A stretch of DNA of 64,000 nucleotides, taken from positions 124,001 through 188,000 of the forward strand of contig OZ219937.1 in assembly GCA_964291465.2 (NCBI GenBank), read 5' to 3'. Made by a program: the position numbers and the translations under genes. Of this stretch, positions 35,329 through 43,912 are shown piece after piece. Position 1 is the stretch's first letter; each line of letters starts with the position of its first letter. The notes under the pieces are model-generated. The model saw only the letters and a program-made list of their open reading frames with translations, searched no databases and was not told the origin of the DNA. Source of the stretch: JAGWBJ01 sp964291465. Its GTDB lineage: Bacteria; Chloroflexota; Dehalococcoidia; Lucifugimonadales; JAGWBF01.

Positions 35329-37112
35329 CGGTACAGGTCTACTACAGGAAGTGGAGGCCCCAGAGGTTCGCGGACCTGGTGGGCCAGGACCACGTGTCGG
35401 CGACGCTGCGCAGGGCCATACAGCGCGACCGGGTGGCCCACTCGTACCTGCTGTGCGGGCCCCGGGGCACGGGCAAGACCAGCACGGCCCGGGTGCTGGC
35501 CAAGGCCGTGAACTGCCTGGAGCCCTGGGAGGGCGACCCGTGCAACGAGTGCGGCCGGTGCCGGGCCATCCAGGAGAGCAGGTTCATGGACCTGATCGAG
35601 CTGGACGCGGCCAGCAACCGGGGCATCGACGAGATACGGAACATCCGGGACCGGGTCAACCTGGCCCCGGTGGAGGGCGGCCGGAAGGTCTACATCATAG
35701 ACGAGGCCCACATGCTCACGGAGCACGCCTCCAACGCCTTCCTCAAGACGCTGGAGGAGCCGCCGGGCCACGCCATCTTCATCCTGTGCACCACGGAGCC
35801 CCACAAGATACTGCCGACCATCATCTCCCGCTGCCAGCGGTTCGACTTCCGCCGTCTCTCCTCCAGGGACATCCTGGAGAGGCTCAAGACCATCTGCGCC
35901 GAGGAGGGCGCCACGGTGGACGACGCGGCCCTGGCAACCCTGGCGCACGCCTCGTCGGGAAGCCTGAGGGACGCGGAGAACCTGCTGGAACAGCTCGTGG
36001 TGGCCTTCGGCGGCCAGATAGGCCTGGAGCAGGTGAGGGAGCTGCTGGGCGAGGCGCAGGGCGAGAGGGCGATGGAGCTGGTGCGCTACGTTGCGGCCGG
36101 GAACGCGACCGCGGCCCTGGGGGCCATCAACCGGGCGGCGTGGGACGGGGAGGACCTGCGGCAGCTTCACCGCGAGGGGCTGCAGCTACTGCGGGGCATA
36201 ATGATGATACAGGCGGGCGCGGGGGAGTCGGTGGACGTGGCCCCGGAGCGGCTCAGGGCCCTGGAGGAGATGGCGGCGGGCACGTCCAGTGCCCGGGTGG
36301 TCAGGTGCCTCAAGCTGTTCGGCGAAGCGAATTTGCGACAGGACGCGTCGCTGACTCTGCCGCTGGAGCTTGCCGCCGTGGAAGCGTGCCTGGAAGTTCC
36401 TCCTCAAGCTGAGCGAACGGCCCAAGCGGAACGAACGGCTCAAGCTGAGCGAACGGCCCAAGCGGAACGAACGGCTCAAGCTGAGCGAACGGCCCAAGCG
36501 GAACGAACGGCTCAAGCTGAGCGGACTGCTCCGGCCGAGCGGACTGCCCAGGCCCCGGCGTCCCGGAGCGCTCCGACGCGCCCCAGGGCAGCGCCGGCAG
36601 CCGCCGCGCCCGCCGCACAGCCCGCCGGGAGCCCGGGAGCGGGGGACGACCGGCGCACGGCGCCCCCGGCCACCCCGTCCCAGCCGGCGCGGCAGGCCGC
36701 GGCCCCACCGCCCGTCCGTCCGGCGACCGACGGCCGGGACTCCGACGGAGACGCTCCGATGCGGGAGCAGTGGGGCGACCTGGTCAAGTCCCTCAGCCGC
36801 TACAAGGGAAGGCGGTTCAACATCGGCGCCCTTCTGCGAGACTGCAGGGAGCAGGAGATTCTGGGAGACACCCTGGTGCTGACCTTCGCCCACAAGTCCC
36901 ACATGGAGCGCATGGAGGAGGAGCTGGACGACCCCCAGGGCCGGAGGCGGGTGGAGGAGGCGCTGGTGAGCGCCTTCGGGTCGCCCTACGAGCTCAAGCT
37001 CATGCTGGCGGGGGACGACGGCTCGGGCGGCGTGTCAGTGACCGCCCAGAGCAGCCTGGTCCGGGCCGCCCTCAGCATGGGGGCCAGAATCGTGGAGGAG
37101 CGGGAACAGTGA
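35325..37112 (+). CDS. dnaX: DNA polymerase III subunits gamma/tau
   Basis: A 595-residue clamp-loader ATPase. Walker A is GPRGTGKTS (about residues 45-53), followed by the zinc cluster CNECGRC, Walker B VYIIDEAHML and sensor 1 CTTEPHKI. The C-terminal 110 residues form a tau-like domain (EILGDTLVLTFAHKSHMERM). The linker contains eight consecutive copies of the hexapeptide AERTAQ (about residues 360-410), encoded by a DNA repeat. Start GTG 35325 overlaps ybeY; the stop overlaps the ybaB start by one base. With ybaB, recR and recO it forms the conserved replication-repair cluster. Confidence 0.95.
   Translation: MTVQVYYRKWRPQRFADLVGQDHVSATLRRAIQRDRVAHSYLLCGPRGTGKTSTARVLAKAVNCLEPWEGDPCNECGRCRAIQESRFMDLIELDAASNRGIDEIRNIRDRVNLAPVEGGRKVYIIDEAHMLTEHASNAFLKTLEEPPGHAIFILCTTEPHKILPTIISRCQRFDFRRLSSRDILERLKTICAEEGATVDDAALATLAHASSGSLRDAENLLEQLVVAFGGQIGLEQVRELLGEAQGERAMELVRYVAAGNATAALGAINRAAWDGEDLRQLHREGLQLLRGIMMIQAGAGESVDVAPERLRALEEMAAGTSSARVVRCLKLFGEANLRQDASLTLPLELAAVEACLEVPPQAERTAQAERTAQAERTAQAERTAQAERTAQAERTAQAERTAPAERTAQAPASRSAPTRPRAAPAAAAPAAQPAGSPGAGDDRRTAPPATPSQPARQAAAPPPVRPATDGRDSDGDAPMREQWGDLVKSLSRYKGRRFNIGALLRDCREQEILGDTLVLTFAHKSHMERMEEELDDPQGRRRVEEALVSAFGSPYELKLMLAGDDGSGGVSVTAQSSLVRAALSMGARIVEEREQ
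36408..36515 (+). repeat. 36-bp tandem repeat inside dnaX, three copies
   Basis: Three perfect copies of a 36-base unit starting GCTGAGCGAACGGCCCAAGC at 36408, 36444 and 36480, with a decaying fourth. Each unit encodes two AERTAQ hexapeptides. The copy number keeps the frame, so length can vary without harm. Confidence 0.93.
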
Positions 37113-37459
37113 TGAACCGACAGATGCGGCGGGCGGCGCGCCGCCAACAGGCCAAGAGCGAGGGCCGGCCCAACGCCCAGGCCCAGCAGCCGCCCATGGC
37201 GATGCTCCAGAAGATGCAGGAAGAGCTGGAGACGATGACGGTGGAGGGCAGCGCCGGGGGCGGGGTGGTGAAGGTCATCATGACGGGGAAGCAGACCGTC
37301 GAGTCGGTCCAGATCGACCCGGACGCGGCCGAGGACGTGGAGATGCTCCAGGACCTGGTCACGGCCGCGGTGAACGACGCCCTGAGCAAGTCCCAAGAGA
37401 TGGCCTCGGAGAAGCTGAGCCTGCTCACGGGGGGTCTGGACATTCCGGGGCTGACATAG
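37112..37459 (+). CDS. ybaB: YbaB/EbfC family nucleoid-associated protein
   Basis: A 115-residue DNA-binding protein. The YbaB core is present: QKMQEELETMTVEGSAGGGVVKVIMTGKQ, then a helical C-terminus LVTAAVNDALSKSQEMASEKL. About 25 basic and Gln-rich residues (MNRQMRRAARRQQAKSEG) precede the core, a longer head than usual that may add DNA contacts. The ATG overlaps the dnaX stop by one base and recR begins six bases after its stop, the standard dnaX-ybaB-recR order. Confidence 0.92.
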   Translation: MNRQMRRAARRQQAKSEGRPNAQAQQPPMAMLQKMQEELETMTVEGSAGGGVVKVIMTGKQTVESVQIDPDAAEDVEMLQDLVTAAVNDALSKSQEMASEKLSLLTGGLDIPGLT

Positions 37460-37464
37460 CCGCC

Positions 37465-38079
37465 ATGACCACCAATCCGATTCCAGCGGCAGCGCCCTCG
37501 GTGGCCCGGCTAATCCGGGAGCTGAACAAGCTCCCGGGCGTGGGGCCCAAGAGCGCCCAGAGGCTGGCCTATCACGTCGTCAGGCTTCCGGAGGAGGAGG
37601 CCCGGGCCCTCTCCCAGGCCATCGTGGACGTGAAGGACCGGGTGCTGTTCTGCTCCATCTGCCAGAACCTGACGGACACGGAGCCGTGCGCCATCTGCGA
37701 GGACCCGAGGCGGGAGCGGAGCCAGATCTGCGTTCTGGAGGAGCCGCTGGACGTGCTGGCCCTGGAGCGCACGGGGTGCTACCGGGGCCTGTACCACGTG
37801 CTGCACGGGGTGATATCCCCCATGAACGGCGTGGGGCCCGAGGACCTGAGGCTCAAGGAGCTGGCCGGGCGCCTGGAGAAGGACCAGGTGTCGGAGGTGA
37901 TCATAGCCACCAACCCGACCCTGGAGGGGGAAGCGACGGCGATGTACATCCGGCGCCACGTGGTGCCCGAGGCGACGCGGGTGACCCACCTGGCCCGGGG
38001 CCTCCCCGTGGGCGGAGACCTGGAGTACGCGGACGAGCTCACCCTCAGCCGGGCGTTCCAGGGAAGGCGTGACCTGTAG
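37465..38079 (+). CDS. recR: Recombination protein RecR
   Basis: A 204-residue DNA-repair protein acting with RecO and RecF to load RecA. The helix-hairpin-helix LNKLPGVGPKSAQRLAYH, the zinc cluster CSICQNLTDTEPCAIC and the Toprim segment ICVLEEPLDVLALERTG with GVISPMNGVGPEDL are all present. It lies between ybaB and recO with tiny gaps, and so is most likely part of one transcript. Confidence 0.96.
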   Translation: MTTNPIPAAAPSVARLIRELNKLPGVGPKSAQRLAYHVVRLPEEEARALSQAIVDVKDRVLFCSICQNLTDTEPCAICEDPRRERSQICVLEEPLDVLALERTGCYRGLYHVLHGVISPMNGVGPEDLRLKELAGRLEKDQVSEVIIATNPTLEGEATAMYIRRHVVPEATRVTHLARGLPVGGDLEYADELTLSRAFQGRRDL

Positions 38080-38080
38080 C

Positions 38081-38923
38081 ATGGCGAGACCCAGGTCGTA
38101 CCAGTGCCAGGGCCTGGTGCTGAAGTCCGTGTCGCTGGGCGAGGCGGGCCTGATGGCCACCCTCTACACCAGGGACATGGGCAAGCTGAAGGCGATGGTC
38201 CGCAGCGGCCGAAAACCCACCAGCAAGATGGTCGGACACCTGGAGCCCCTGAACCTGGTGCACCTGTCCCTGGCCACGTCCAGGCCGGGGGGCATCGACA
38301 CCGTCACCCAGGTGCAGACGCTGGACAGCCACTCCGGGCTCAAGGCGGACCTGGAGAGCATCTCGCGGGCCATCTACGTTGCGGAGCTGGCCGACGGGTT
38401 CGGGGCCGAGGGCAGCCCGAACGCCGACCTGTACAACCTGCTGCTGGAGACGGTGGGGGCCCTCCAGGGAGACTCGGACCCGGAGCTGGCGCTCCGGTAC
38501 TTCGACCTGCACGTCCTCAAGTGCTCGGGGTTCATGCCTGAGCTGTACGGGTGCGTGGAATGCCGCGGGGCCCTGGAGGCCGGCAGGCACCACTTCAGTC
38601 CCGAGGCGGGAGGAGCCCTGTGCCTCGCCTGCACGCCGCCGGGGCCCCGCATCATGGGCCTCTCCCTCCAGGCCATGAAGGTGCTGCGCTTCATCGACCG
38701 TGGGGAGATGCCGGAGCTGGCCCGGCTACGCATCGACCCCCCGCTCCGGCGGGAGCTGAAGGACCTGCTGGACGCCGCGCTGAAATACTGGCTGGACCGG
38801 GAGGTGCGCTCCAGGAGGTTCCTGGAGCACCTGGAGCGGCCCCCACGGCTGGGGGCCGCCAGGGGGGGCCAAGGGCCGCGAGCCGGGACAGCCGAGGAGG
38901 TGGCGTGCTCAAGAAGGTGCTGA
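38081..38923 (+). CDS. recO: DNA repair protein RecO
   Basis: A 280-residue RecF-pathway protein that anneals DNA and displaces single-strand-binding protein. The N-terminal OB fold (YQCQGLVLKSVSLGEAGLMATLYTR in parts, GKLKAMVRSGRK) is clear, and the zinc site is YGCVECRG plus LCLACTP near residue 180-205. ATG 38081 is one base after the recR stop; a GTG at 38069 is a less likely alternative. Its 3' end overlaps the biotin carboxylase gene by 19 bases. The last 25 residues look unstructured. Confidence 0.9.
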   Translation: MARPRSYQCQGLVLKSVSLGEAGLMATLYTRDMGKLKAMVRSGRKPTSKMVGHLEPLNLVHLSLATSRPGGIDTVTQVQTLDSHSGLKADLESISRAIYVAELADGFGAEGSPNADLYNLLLETVGALQGDSDPELALRYFDLHVLKCSGFMPELYGCVECRGALEAGRHHFSPEAGGALCLACTPPGPRIMGLSLQAMKVLRFIDRGEMPELARLRIDPPLRRELKDLLDAALKYWLDREVRSRRFLEHLERPPRLGAARGGQGPRAGTAEEVACSRRC

Positions 38924-40449
38924 TAGCCAACCGCGGCGAGATCGCCTGCCGGGTGATCCGCGCCTGCCGGAAGCTGAACGTGAAGACGGTGGCGGTCTAC
39001 TCCGAGGCCGACAAGAAGGCGCTTCACGTGAAGATGGCCGACGAGGCCTACTTCCTGGGTCCATCGTCGCCCAAGGAGAGCTACCTGAACACCCAGCGCA
39101 TCGTGGAGGCGGCCGGGACCTCGGGCGCCGACGGGGTGCACCCGGGATACGGGTTCCTGTCGGAGAACCCGGGGTTCGCCCGGGCGTGCCACGAGGCGGA
39201 CGTGCGCTTCATCGGCCCGTACCCGTACGTGATGGAGGCGATGGGCGACAAGGTAAAGGCGCGCAACCTGGCCCGGAAGGCGGGGCTCCCGGTGTTGCCC
39301 GGGACGCGGACGGCGGTGGGAGACACCACGGCCAGCAACGCGGCCTGGGAGCTGGGGTTCCCGCTGATGCTGAAGGCCACCCAGGGCGGCGGGGGCATCG
39401 GGATCAGGATCATCGAGTCGCTGGACCACCTGACGGCGATCATCAAGCAGGAACGGGCGATGGCCCGGCACGCCTTCGGGAGCGCCCAGCTATACCTGGA
39501 GCGCTACGTGCCCGGGGCATCACACATCGAGGTACAGATCCTGGGAGACGAGCACGGCAACCTGGTCCATCTGTTCGAGAGAGACTGCTCGGTGCAACGG
39601 CGCAATCAGAAGATCGTGGAGGAGACCCCGGCGCTCAAACTGGACGAAGAGCAGCGGGCCAGACTGTGCAAGTACGCCCTGATGCTGGGCCGGCACATCG
39701 GCTACACCAACGCCGGGACCGTGGAGTTCCTGGTCGCCCCCGGCGGCGGGATATTCTTCCTGGAGATGAACACGCGCCTGCAGGTGGAGCACGGCATCAC
39801 TGAGATGGTCACGGGCCTGGACCTGGTGGAGCTGCAGCTCCGGGTGGCCTCCGGAGAGCCGCTGCCCGTGTCCCAGGAGGACATCCGGGTGGACGGGCAC
39901 GCCATGGAGGCCCGGATCTACCCGGAGGACCCGGAGACTTTCATCCCGATGCCGGGCAGGGTGGAGGGTTTCCGCCACCCCTCGGGGAAGCACGTAAGGG
40001 TGGACAGCAGCCTGTTCTCCGGGTACGAGGTGCTGCCCGACTACGACTCGCTGATGGCCAAGCTGATGTGCTGGGGCTCCAACCGGGAGGAGGCCAGGAA
40101 GCGGCTGGACAGGGCCCTCGGCCGGTTCCGCATCACCGGGACGAACTCCAACATCCCGGCGATCCGTCGGCTGATAGGCCACCCCAGCTTCATGGACAGC
40201 ACCTACACGACGGGATTCGTCTCGTCGGCGACCAACGGGCCCGGGAACGGACAGGCCGACGGCTACGAGAACGGCGCGGGCAGCGACAGGGAGCTGGCCG
40301 CGGCCATAGCCGTCAGCACGCTGCTGTCCATGAACGGCTCCGCCGTAACGAGCGCGCGCCCGTCGGATGGGCGCTACGACGCGTGGAAGATCAATGGACG
40401 CAGGGACCAGATGCTGGCGCGGTCCATCGGGAGAAGCGGTTGGCGGTAA
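38905..40449 (+). CDS. accC: Biotin carboxylase (AccC type)
   Basis: A 514-residue ATP-grasp enzyme that carboxylates biotin. LIANRGEIACRVIRACR opens the protein from GTG 38905 (GAGGAGG upstream). HPGYGFLSENP, the ATP-grasp loop KATQGGGGIGIRI, RDCSVQRRNQKIVEE and the catalytic MNTRLQVEHGITEMVTG are intact. A low-complexity tail of about 60 residues after the catalytic domain is unusual for AccC. The BCCP gene overlaps by ten bases, but no carboxyltransferase gene is nearby, so the acyl-CoA or keto-acid substrate of the holoenzyme (acetyl-CoA, propionyl-CoA, methylcrotonyl-CoA or pyruvate) is open. Confidence 0.92.
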   Translation: MLKKVLIANRGEIACRVIRACRKLNVKTVAVYSEADKKALHVKMADEAYFLGPSSPKESYLNTQRIVEAAGTSGADGVHPGYGFLSENPGFARACHEADVRFIGPYPYVMEAMGDKVKARNLARKAGLPVLPGTRTAVGDTTASNAAWELGFPLMLKATQGGGGIGIRIIESLDHLTAIIKQERAMARHAFGSAQLYLERYVPGASHIEVQILGDEHGNLVHLFERDCSVQRRNQKIVEETPALKLDEEQRARLCKYALMLGRHIGYTNAGTVEFLVAPGGGIFFLEMNTRLQVEHGITEMVTGLDLVELQLRVASGEPLPVSQEDIRVDGHAMEARIYPEDPETFIPMPGRVEGFRHPSGKHVRVDSSLFSGYEVLPDYDSLMAKLMCWGSNREEARKRLDRALGRFRITGTNSNIPAIRRLIGHPSFMDSTYTTGFVSSATNGPGNGQADGYENGAGSDRELAAAIAVSTLLSMNGSAVTSARPSDGRYDAWKINGRRDQMLARSIGRSGWR

Positions 40450-40877
40450 AGAGCATCCGGGTAAGGGTGGGCGACAAGTGGTACACAGTGGAGGTGCAGG
40501 ACCTCTCCACGTCGCCGGTCAGGGTCAACGTGGAGGGGGAGACATTCCTGGTGGAGGTGGAGGGCCTTCCCGGCGCGGCCGCCCCTCCGGCGACGCCGGG
40601 CGCCCCTCCGGCCCAGCCCGCGACGCGGCCCGCGGGGCAGCAGGCCGGGGCAGCCCGCAGCGGCGACAAGGTCATACGGTCTCCCATGCCCGGGCGGGTG
40701 GTGTCCGTCACCGTCAGACCGGGGGACGCCGTCTCCTCGGGACAGGAGGTGGCGGTGGTGGAGGCCATGAAGATGGAGCAGAGCATCCGGAGCCCCGCCG
40801 ACGGGGTCATCAAGGCGATACACGTGCAGCCCCTGGAGCAGGTGACCGGCGACCAGCCCCTGGTGGAGCTGGAGTAG
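40440..40877 (+). CDS. Biotin carboxyl carrier protein (acetyl/propionyl-CoA or pyruvate carboxylase type)
   Basis: A 145-residue biotin carrier. The C-terminal biotinyl domain holds the modified lysine in VVEAMKMEQSIRSPADG, preceded by VIRSPMPGRVVSVTVRPGD. The N-terminal half (VRVGDKWYTVEVQDLSTSPVRV in parts) and an Ala/Pro linker resemble the gamma or alpha-subunit carriers of acyl-CoA and oxaloacetate-type carboxylases more than AccB. The start is TTG 40440 with GGGAGAAG upstream, overlapping accC. It is the last gene before the uvrA promoter. Confidence 0.88.
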   Translation: MAVKSIRVRVGDKWYTVEVQDLSTSPVRVNVEGETFLVEVEGLPGAAAPPATPGAPPAQPATRPAGQQAGAARSGDKVIRSPMPGRVVSVTVRPGDAVSSGQEVAVVEAMKMEQSIRSPADGVIKAIHVQPLEQVTGDQPLVELE

Positions 40878-40928
40878 GGCCGGGTCCGGTCTCGGGTCCA
40901 GCCCGTCTCCCCCGGGGGGCGGCGCCGG

Positions 40929-40937
40929 TGCTACAAT
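40929..40937 (+). promoter_or_regulatory. Extended -10 promoter of uvrA
   Basis: TGC followed by TACAAT; predicted start near 40944, about 25 bases before the ATG. No LexA-like palindrome is evident in the short spacer. Confidence 0.5.
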
Positions 40938-40968
40938 AGGGGCATCCATATCCTTCAGGTGACAGTCC

Positions 40969-43911
40969 ATGCCCCAGGAGTACATCCACGTCAAGGGCGC
41001 CAGGGAGCACAACCTTAAGGACGTCGACGTGACGATCCCCCGGGACAAGCTGGTGGTGATCACCGGCGTCTCGGGGTCGGGCAAGAGCTCCCTGGCATTC
41101 GACACCATCTACGCCGAGGGGCAGCGCCGCTACGTCGAGTCCCTGTCGGCCTACGCCCGGCAGTTCCTCGGCCGGATGGAGAAGCCCGACGTGGAGTACA
41201 TCGAGGGCCTGTCCCCCGCCATCTCCATCGACCAGAAGGGCGTCTCCCACAATCCCCGGTCCACCGTGGGCACGGTCACGGAGATATACGACTACCTGCG
41301 GCTGCTCATGGCCCGGGTGGGACACCCCCACTGCCCGAAGTGCGGCCGGCCGGTCCAGAGGCAGACGGTGCAGCAGATCGTGGACGCCATCCTGGAGCTG
41401 CCGGGGGGCTCCCGGATCATGGTCATGGCCCCCAAGGTGCGCCGGCGCAAGGGCGAGCACAAGGACGTGCTGGAGGAGGCGCGCAAGGCGGGGTTCGTCC
41501 GGGTCCGGGTCAACGGCGCCATACACCTGCTGGACGAGATCGGCGACCTGGGGCTGGACAAGCAGAAGTGGCACTACATCGAGATCGTGGTGGACCGGCT
41601 GGTGGTGGCCGAGGAGATGGAGGTGACCCGGGTGGCCGACTCGGTGGAGACGGCCCTGAGGCACGGCTCCGGGGTGGTGCAGGTGGCCGTCGACGACGGC
41701 GACGAGCACGTGTTCTCGGAGCACTTCGCGTGCGTCCACTGCGGGGTCAGCCTGCCGGAGATAGAGCCCCGGACCTTCAGCTTCAACAGCCCCCACGGGG
41801 CGTGCACCGAGTGCACCGGGCTGGGCTTCAAGCTCACGGTGGACCCGGACCTGATCATCCCCAACAAGGAGCTGTCCCTGTCCGAGGGGGCCATCGTCCC
41901 GTGGATGCGGTCGGGCTCCTCCAGCGGCTGGTATCTGAGCCTGATCCAGTCGGTGGCCAACGCCTACGACTTCTCCACCAAGGTGCCCGTGCGCAAGCTC
42001 CCGAAGCGGGCCATGGAGCTGCTGCTGTACGGGAACAAGGGCGAGCCCGTGACCATCACGCACAAGACGCACTCGGGGCACGTGTACAACTGGGAGACGA
42101 ACTTCGAGGGGGCGATACCCAACCTGGAGCGCCGGTACAGGGAGACGGAGTCGGACTACACCCGGGGCGAGATACAGCGGTACATGGCCGCCCAGCCCTG
42201 CGCGTCGTGCGGCGGCAAGCGCCTGAGGCCCGAGGCCCTGGCCGTGGAGATCGACGGCATGGGGATCATGGACATCTGCGCCCTGACCATCGAGAACTCC
42301 CTGTCCTGGGTCTGCCGGCTGGCCGCGGAGGACCAGTCCAACGGCAGCGGTCCCCAGGGGGCGGTGCTGTCGGAGCGGGAGATGACCATCGCCCGGCAGA
42401 TACTGAAGGAGATCGAGGCGCGGCTCAGGTTTCTGGTAAACATCGGCCTGGAGTACCTGACCCTGGACCGGACGGCCCAGACCCTGTCGGGAGGGGAGGC
42501 CCAGAGGATCCGGCTGGCGACCCAGATCGGCTCCGGGCTGACCGGGGTGCTGTACGTGTGCGACGAGCCGACGGTGGGGCTTCATCCCGCGGACGACGCC
42601 CGGCTGGTGGACACGCTGGAGCGGCTGCGAGAGCTGGGAAACACCGTGGTGGTGGTGGAGCACGACGAGGCGGTGATGCGGGCGGCGGACTTCATAGTGG
42701 ACCTGGGTCCCGGGGCGGGGGAGAATGGCGGCCGGGTGGTGGCCACGGGGACCATAGACGACGTGATGGAGAGCCCCAACTCCATCACCGGGGACTACCT
42801 GAGCGGCAGGCGGACCATCCCGGTCCCCCCGCGACGGCGGCACGCCAACAAGAGGCGCCTGCTCATCAAGGGGGCCGAGGAGAACAACCTGAAAGGCGTG
42901 GACGTCCGGATACCCCTGGGCCTCCTGGTCTGCGTCTCGGGAGTCTCGGGCTCAGGCAAGAGCACCCTGGTGAACGAGGTGCTGTACAAGAAGCTGGCCC
43001 AGGTGTTCTACCGGGGCAAGGACCGACCCGGGAGGCACAAGACCATCCTGGGCCTCGACGAGATAGACAAGGTGGTCAACATCGACCAGTCTCCCATCGG
43101 GCGCACGCCCCGGAGCAACCCGGCCACCTACACCGGGACGTTCACGCCCATCCGGACCCTCTTCTCGAACCTGCCCGAGGCCAGGGTGCGGGGCTACGCG
43201 CCGGGGAGGTTCTCCTTCAACGTGCGCGGGGGCCGGTGCGAGGCGTGCCAGGGAGAGGGGTACAACCAGATCGAGATGCAGTTCCTCCCCGACGTGACGG
43301 TGCCCTGCGAGGTGTGCAAGGGCAAGCGCTACAACCGGGAGGCGCTGGAGGTGACCTTCCGGGAGAAGAGCATCGCCGACGTGCTGGACATGACGGTGGA
43401 CCAGGCGCTGGAGCTCTTCTGGAACTTCCCCAAGATCCGCGCCAAGCTGGAGACGGTCCGGGACGTGGGCCTGGGCTACATCCGCCTGGGCCAGCCGGCC
43501 ACCACCCTGTCGGGGGGAGAGGCCCAGAGGGTCAAGCTGTCCACGGAGCTGTCCCGCCGGGCGACGGGGAAGACGCTGTACATCCTGGACGAGCCCACCA
43601 CCGGCCTCTCCTTCGAGGACTGCGCCGCCCTGCTGCGGGTGCTGCACCGGCTGGTGGACGCGGGCAACTCGGTGGTCCTCATCGAGCACCACCTGGACAT
43701 GATAAAGAACGCCGACTGGATCATCGACCTGGGACCCGGCGCGGGAGACCGGGGCGGCCACGTCATCGCCACGGGCACTCCCGAGCAGGTGATGGCCGTC
43801 GAGGACTCCCACACGGGCCAGTACCTGAAGGGGGTCCTCAACGGCGCCGCGCCGCCTCCCCCCGAACGGCCGCGGCGGCGGAAGGCCGCAGCGGTGGGAG
43901 GGAGCGGCTAG
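40969..43911 (+). CDS. uvrA: Excinuclease ABC subunit A
   Basis: A 980-residue nucleotide-excision repair ATPase that finds DNA damage with UvrB. Both ABC cassettes are complete: GVSGSGKSSLAFDT and GVSGSGKSTLVNEV Walker A motifs, LSGGEAQRIRLATQIG and LSGGEAQRVKLSTEL signatures. Zinc modules CPKCGRPV and CEACQGEGYNQ with CEVCKGKRY are present. It is slightly longer than most UvrA proteins owing to a Pro/Arg-rich C-terminus. The thiolase-like gene starts one base after the stop. Confidence 0.97.
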   Translation: MPQEYIHVKGAREHNLKDVDVTIPRDKLVVITGVSGSGKSSLAFDTIYAEGQRRYVESLSAYARQFLGRMEKPDVEYIEGLSPAISIDQKGVSHNPRSTVGTVTEIYDYLRLLMARVGHPHCPKCGRPVQRQTVQQIVDAILELPGGSRIMVMAPKVRRRKGEHKDVLEEARKAGFVRVRVNGAIHLLDEIGDLGLDKQKWHYIEIVVDRLVVAEEMEVTRVADSVETALRHGSGVVQVAVDDGDEHVFSEHFACVHCGVSLPEIEPRTFSFNSPHGACTECTGLGFKLTVDPDLIIPNKELSLSEGAIVPWMRSGSSSGWYLSLIQSVANAYDFSTKVPVRKLPKRAMELLLYGNKGEPVTITHKTHSGHVYNWETNFEGAIPNLERRYRETESDYTRGEIQRYMAAQPCASCGGKRLRPEALAVEIDGMGIMDICALTIENSLSWVCRLAAEDQSNGSGPQGAVLSEREMTIARQILKEIEARLRFLVNIGLEYLTLDRTAQTLSGGEAQRIRLATQIGSGLTGVLYVCDEPTVGLHPADDARLVDTLERLRELGNTVVVVEHDEAVMRAADFIVDLGPGAGENGGRVVATGTIDDVMESPNSITGDYLSGRRTIPVPPRRRHANKRRLLIKGAEENNLKGVDVRIPLGLLVCVSGVSGSGKSTLVNEVLYKKLAQVFYRGKDRPGRHKTILGLDEIDKVVNIDQSPIGRTPRSNPATYTGTFTPIRTLFSNLPEARVRGYAPGRFSFNVRGGRCEACQGEGYNQIEMQFLPDVTVPCEVCKGKRYNREALEVTFREKSIADVLDMTVDQALELFWNFPKIRAKLETVRDVGLGYIRLGQPATTLSGGEAQRVKLSTELSRRATGKTLYILDEPTTGLSFEDCAALLRVLHRLVDAGNSVVLIEHHLDMIKNADWIIDLGPGAGDRGGHVIATGTPEQVMAVEDSHTGQYLKGVLNGAAPPPPERPRRRKAAAVGGSG

Positions 43912-43912
43912 A

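Noticed and set aside
36408..36515. CRISPR-like array
   Set aside because: The repeats are directly tandem without spacers and encode an in-frame peptide repeat in dnaX.
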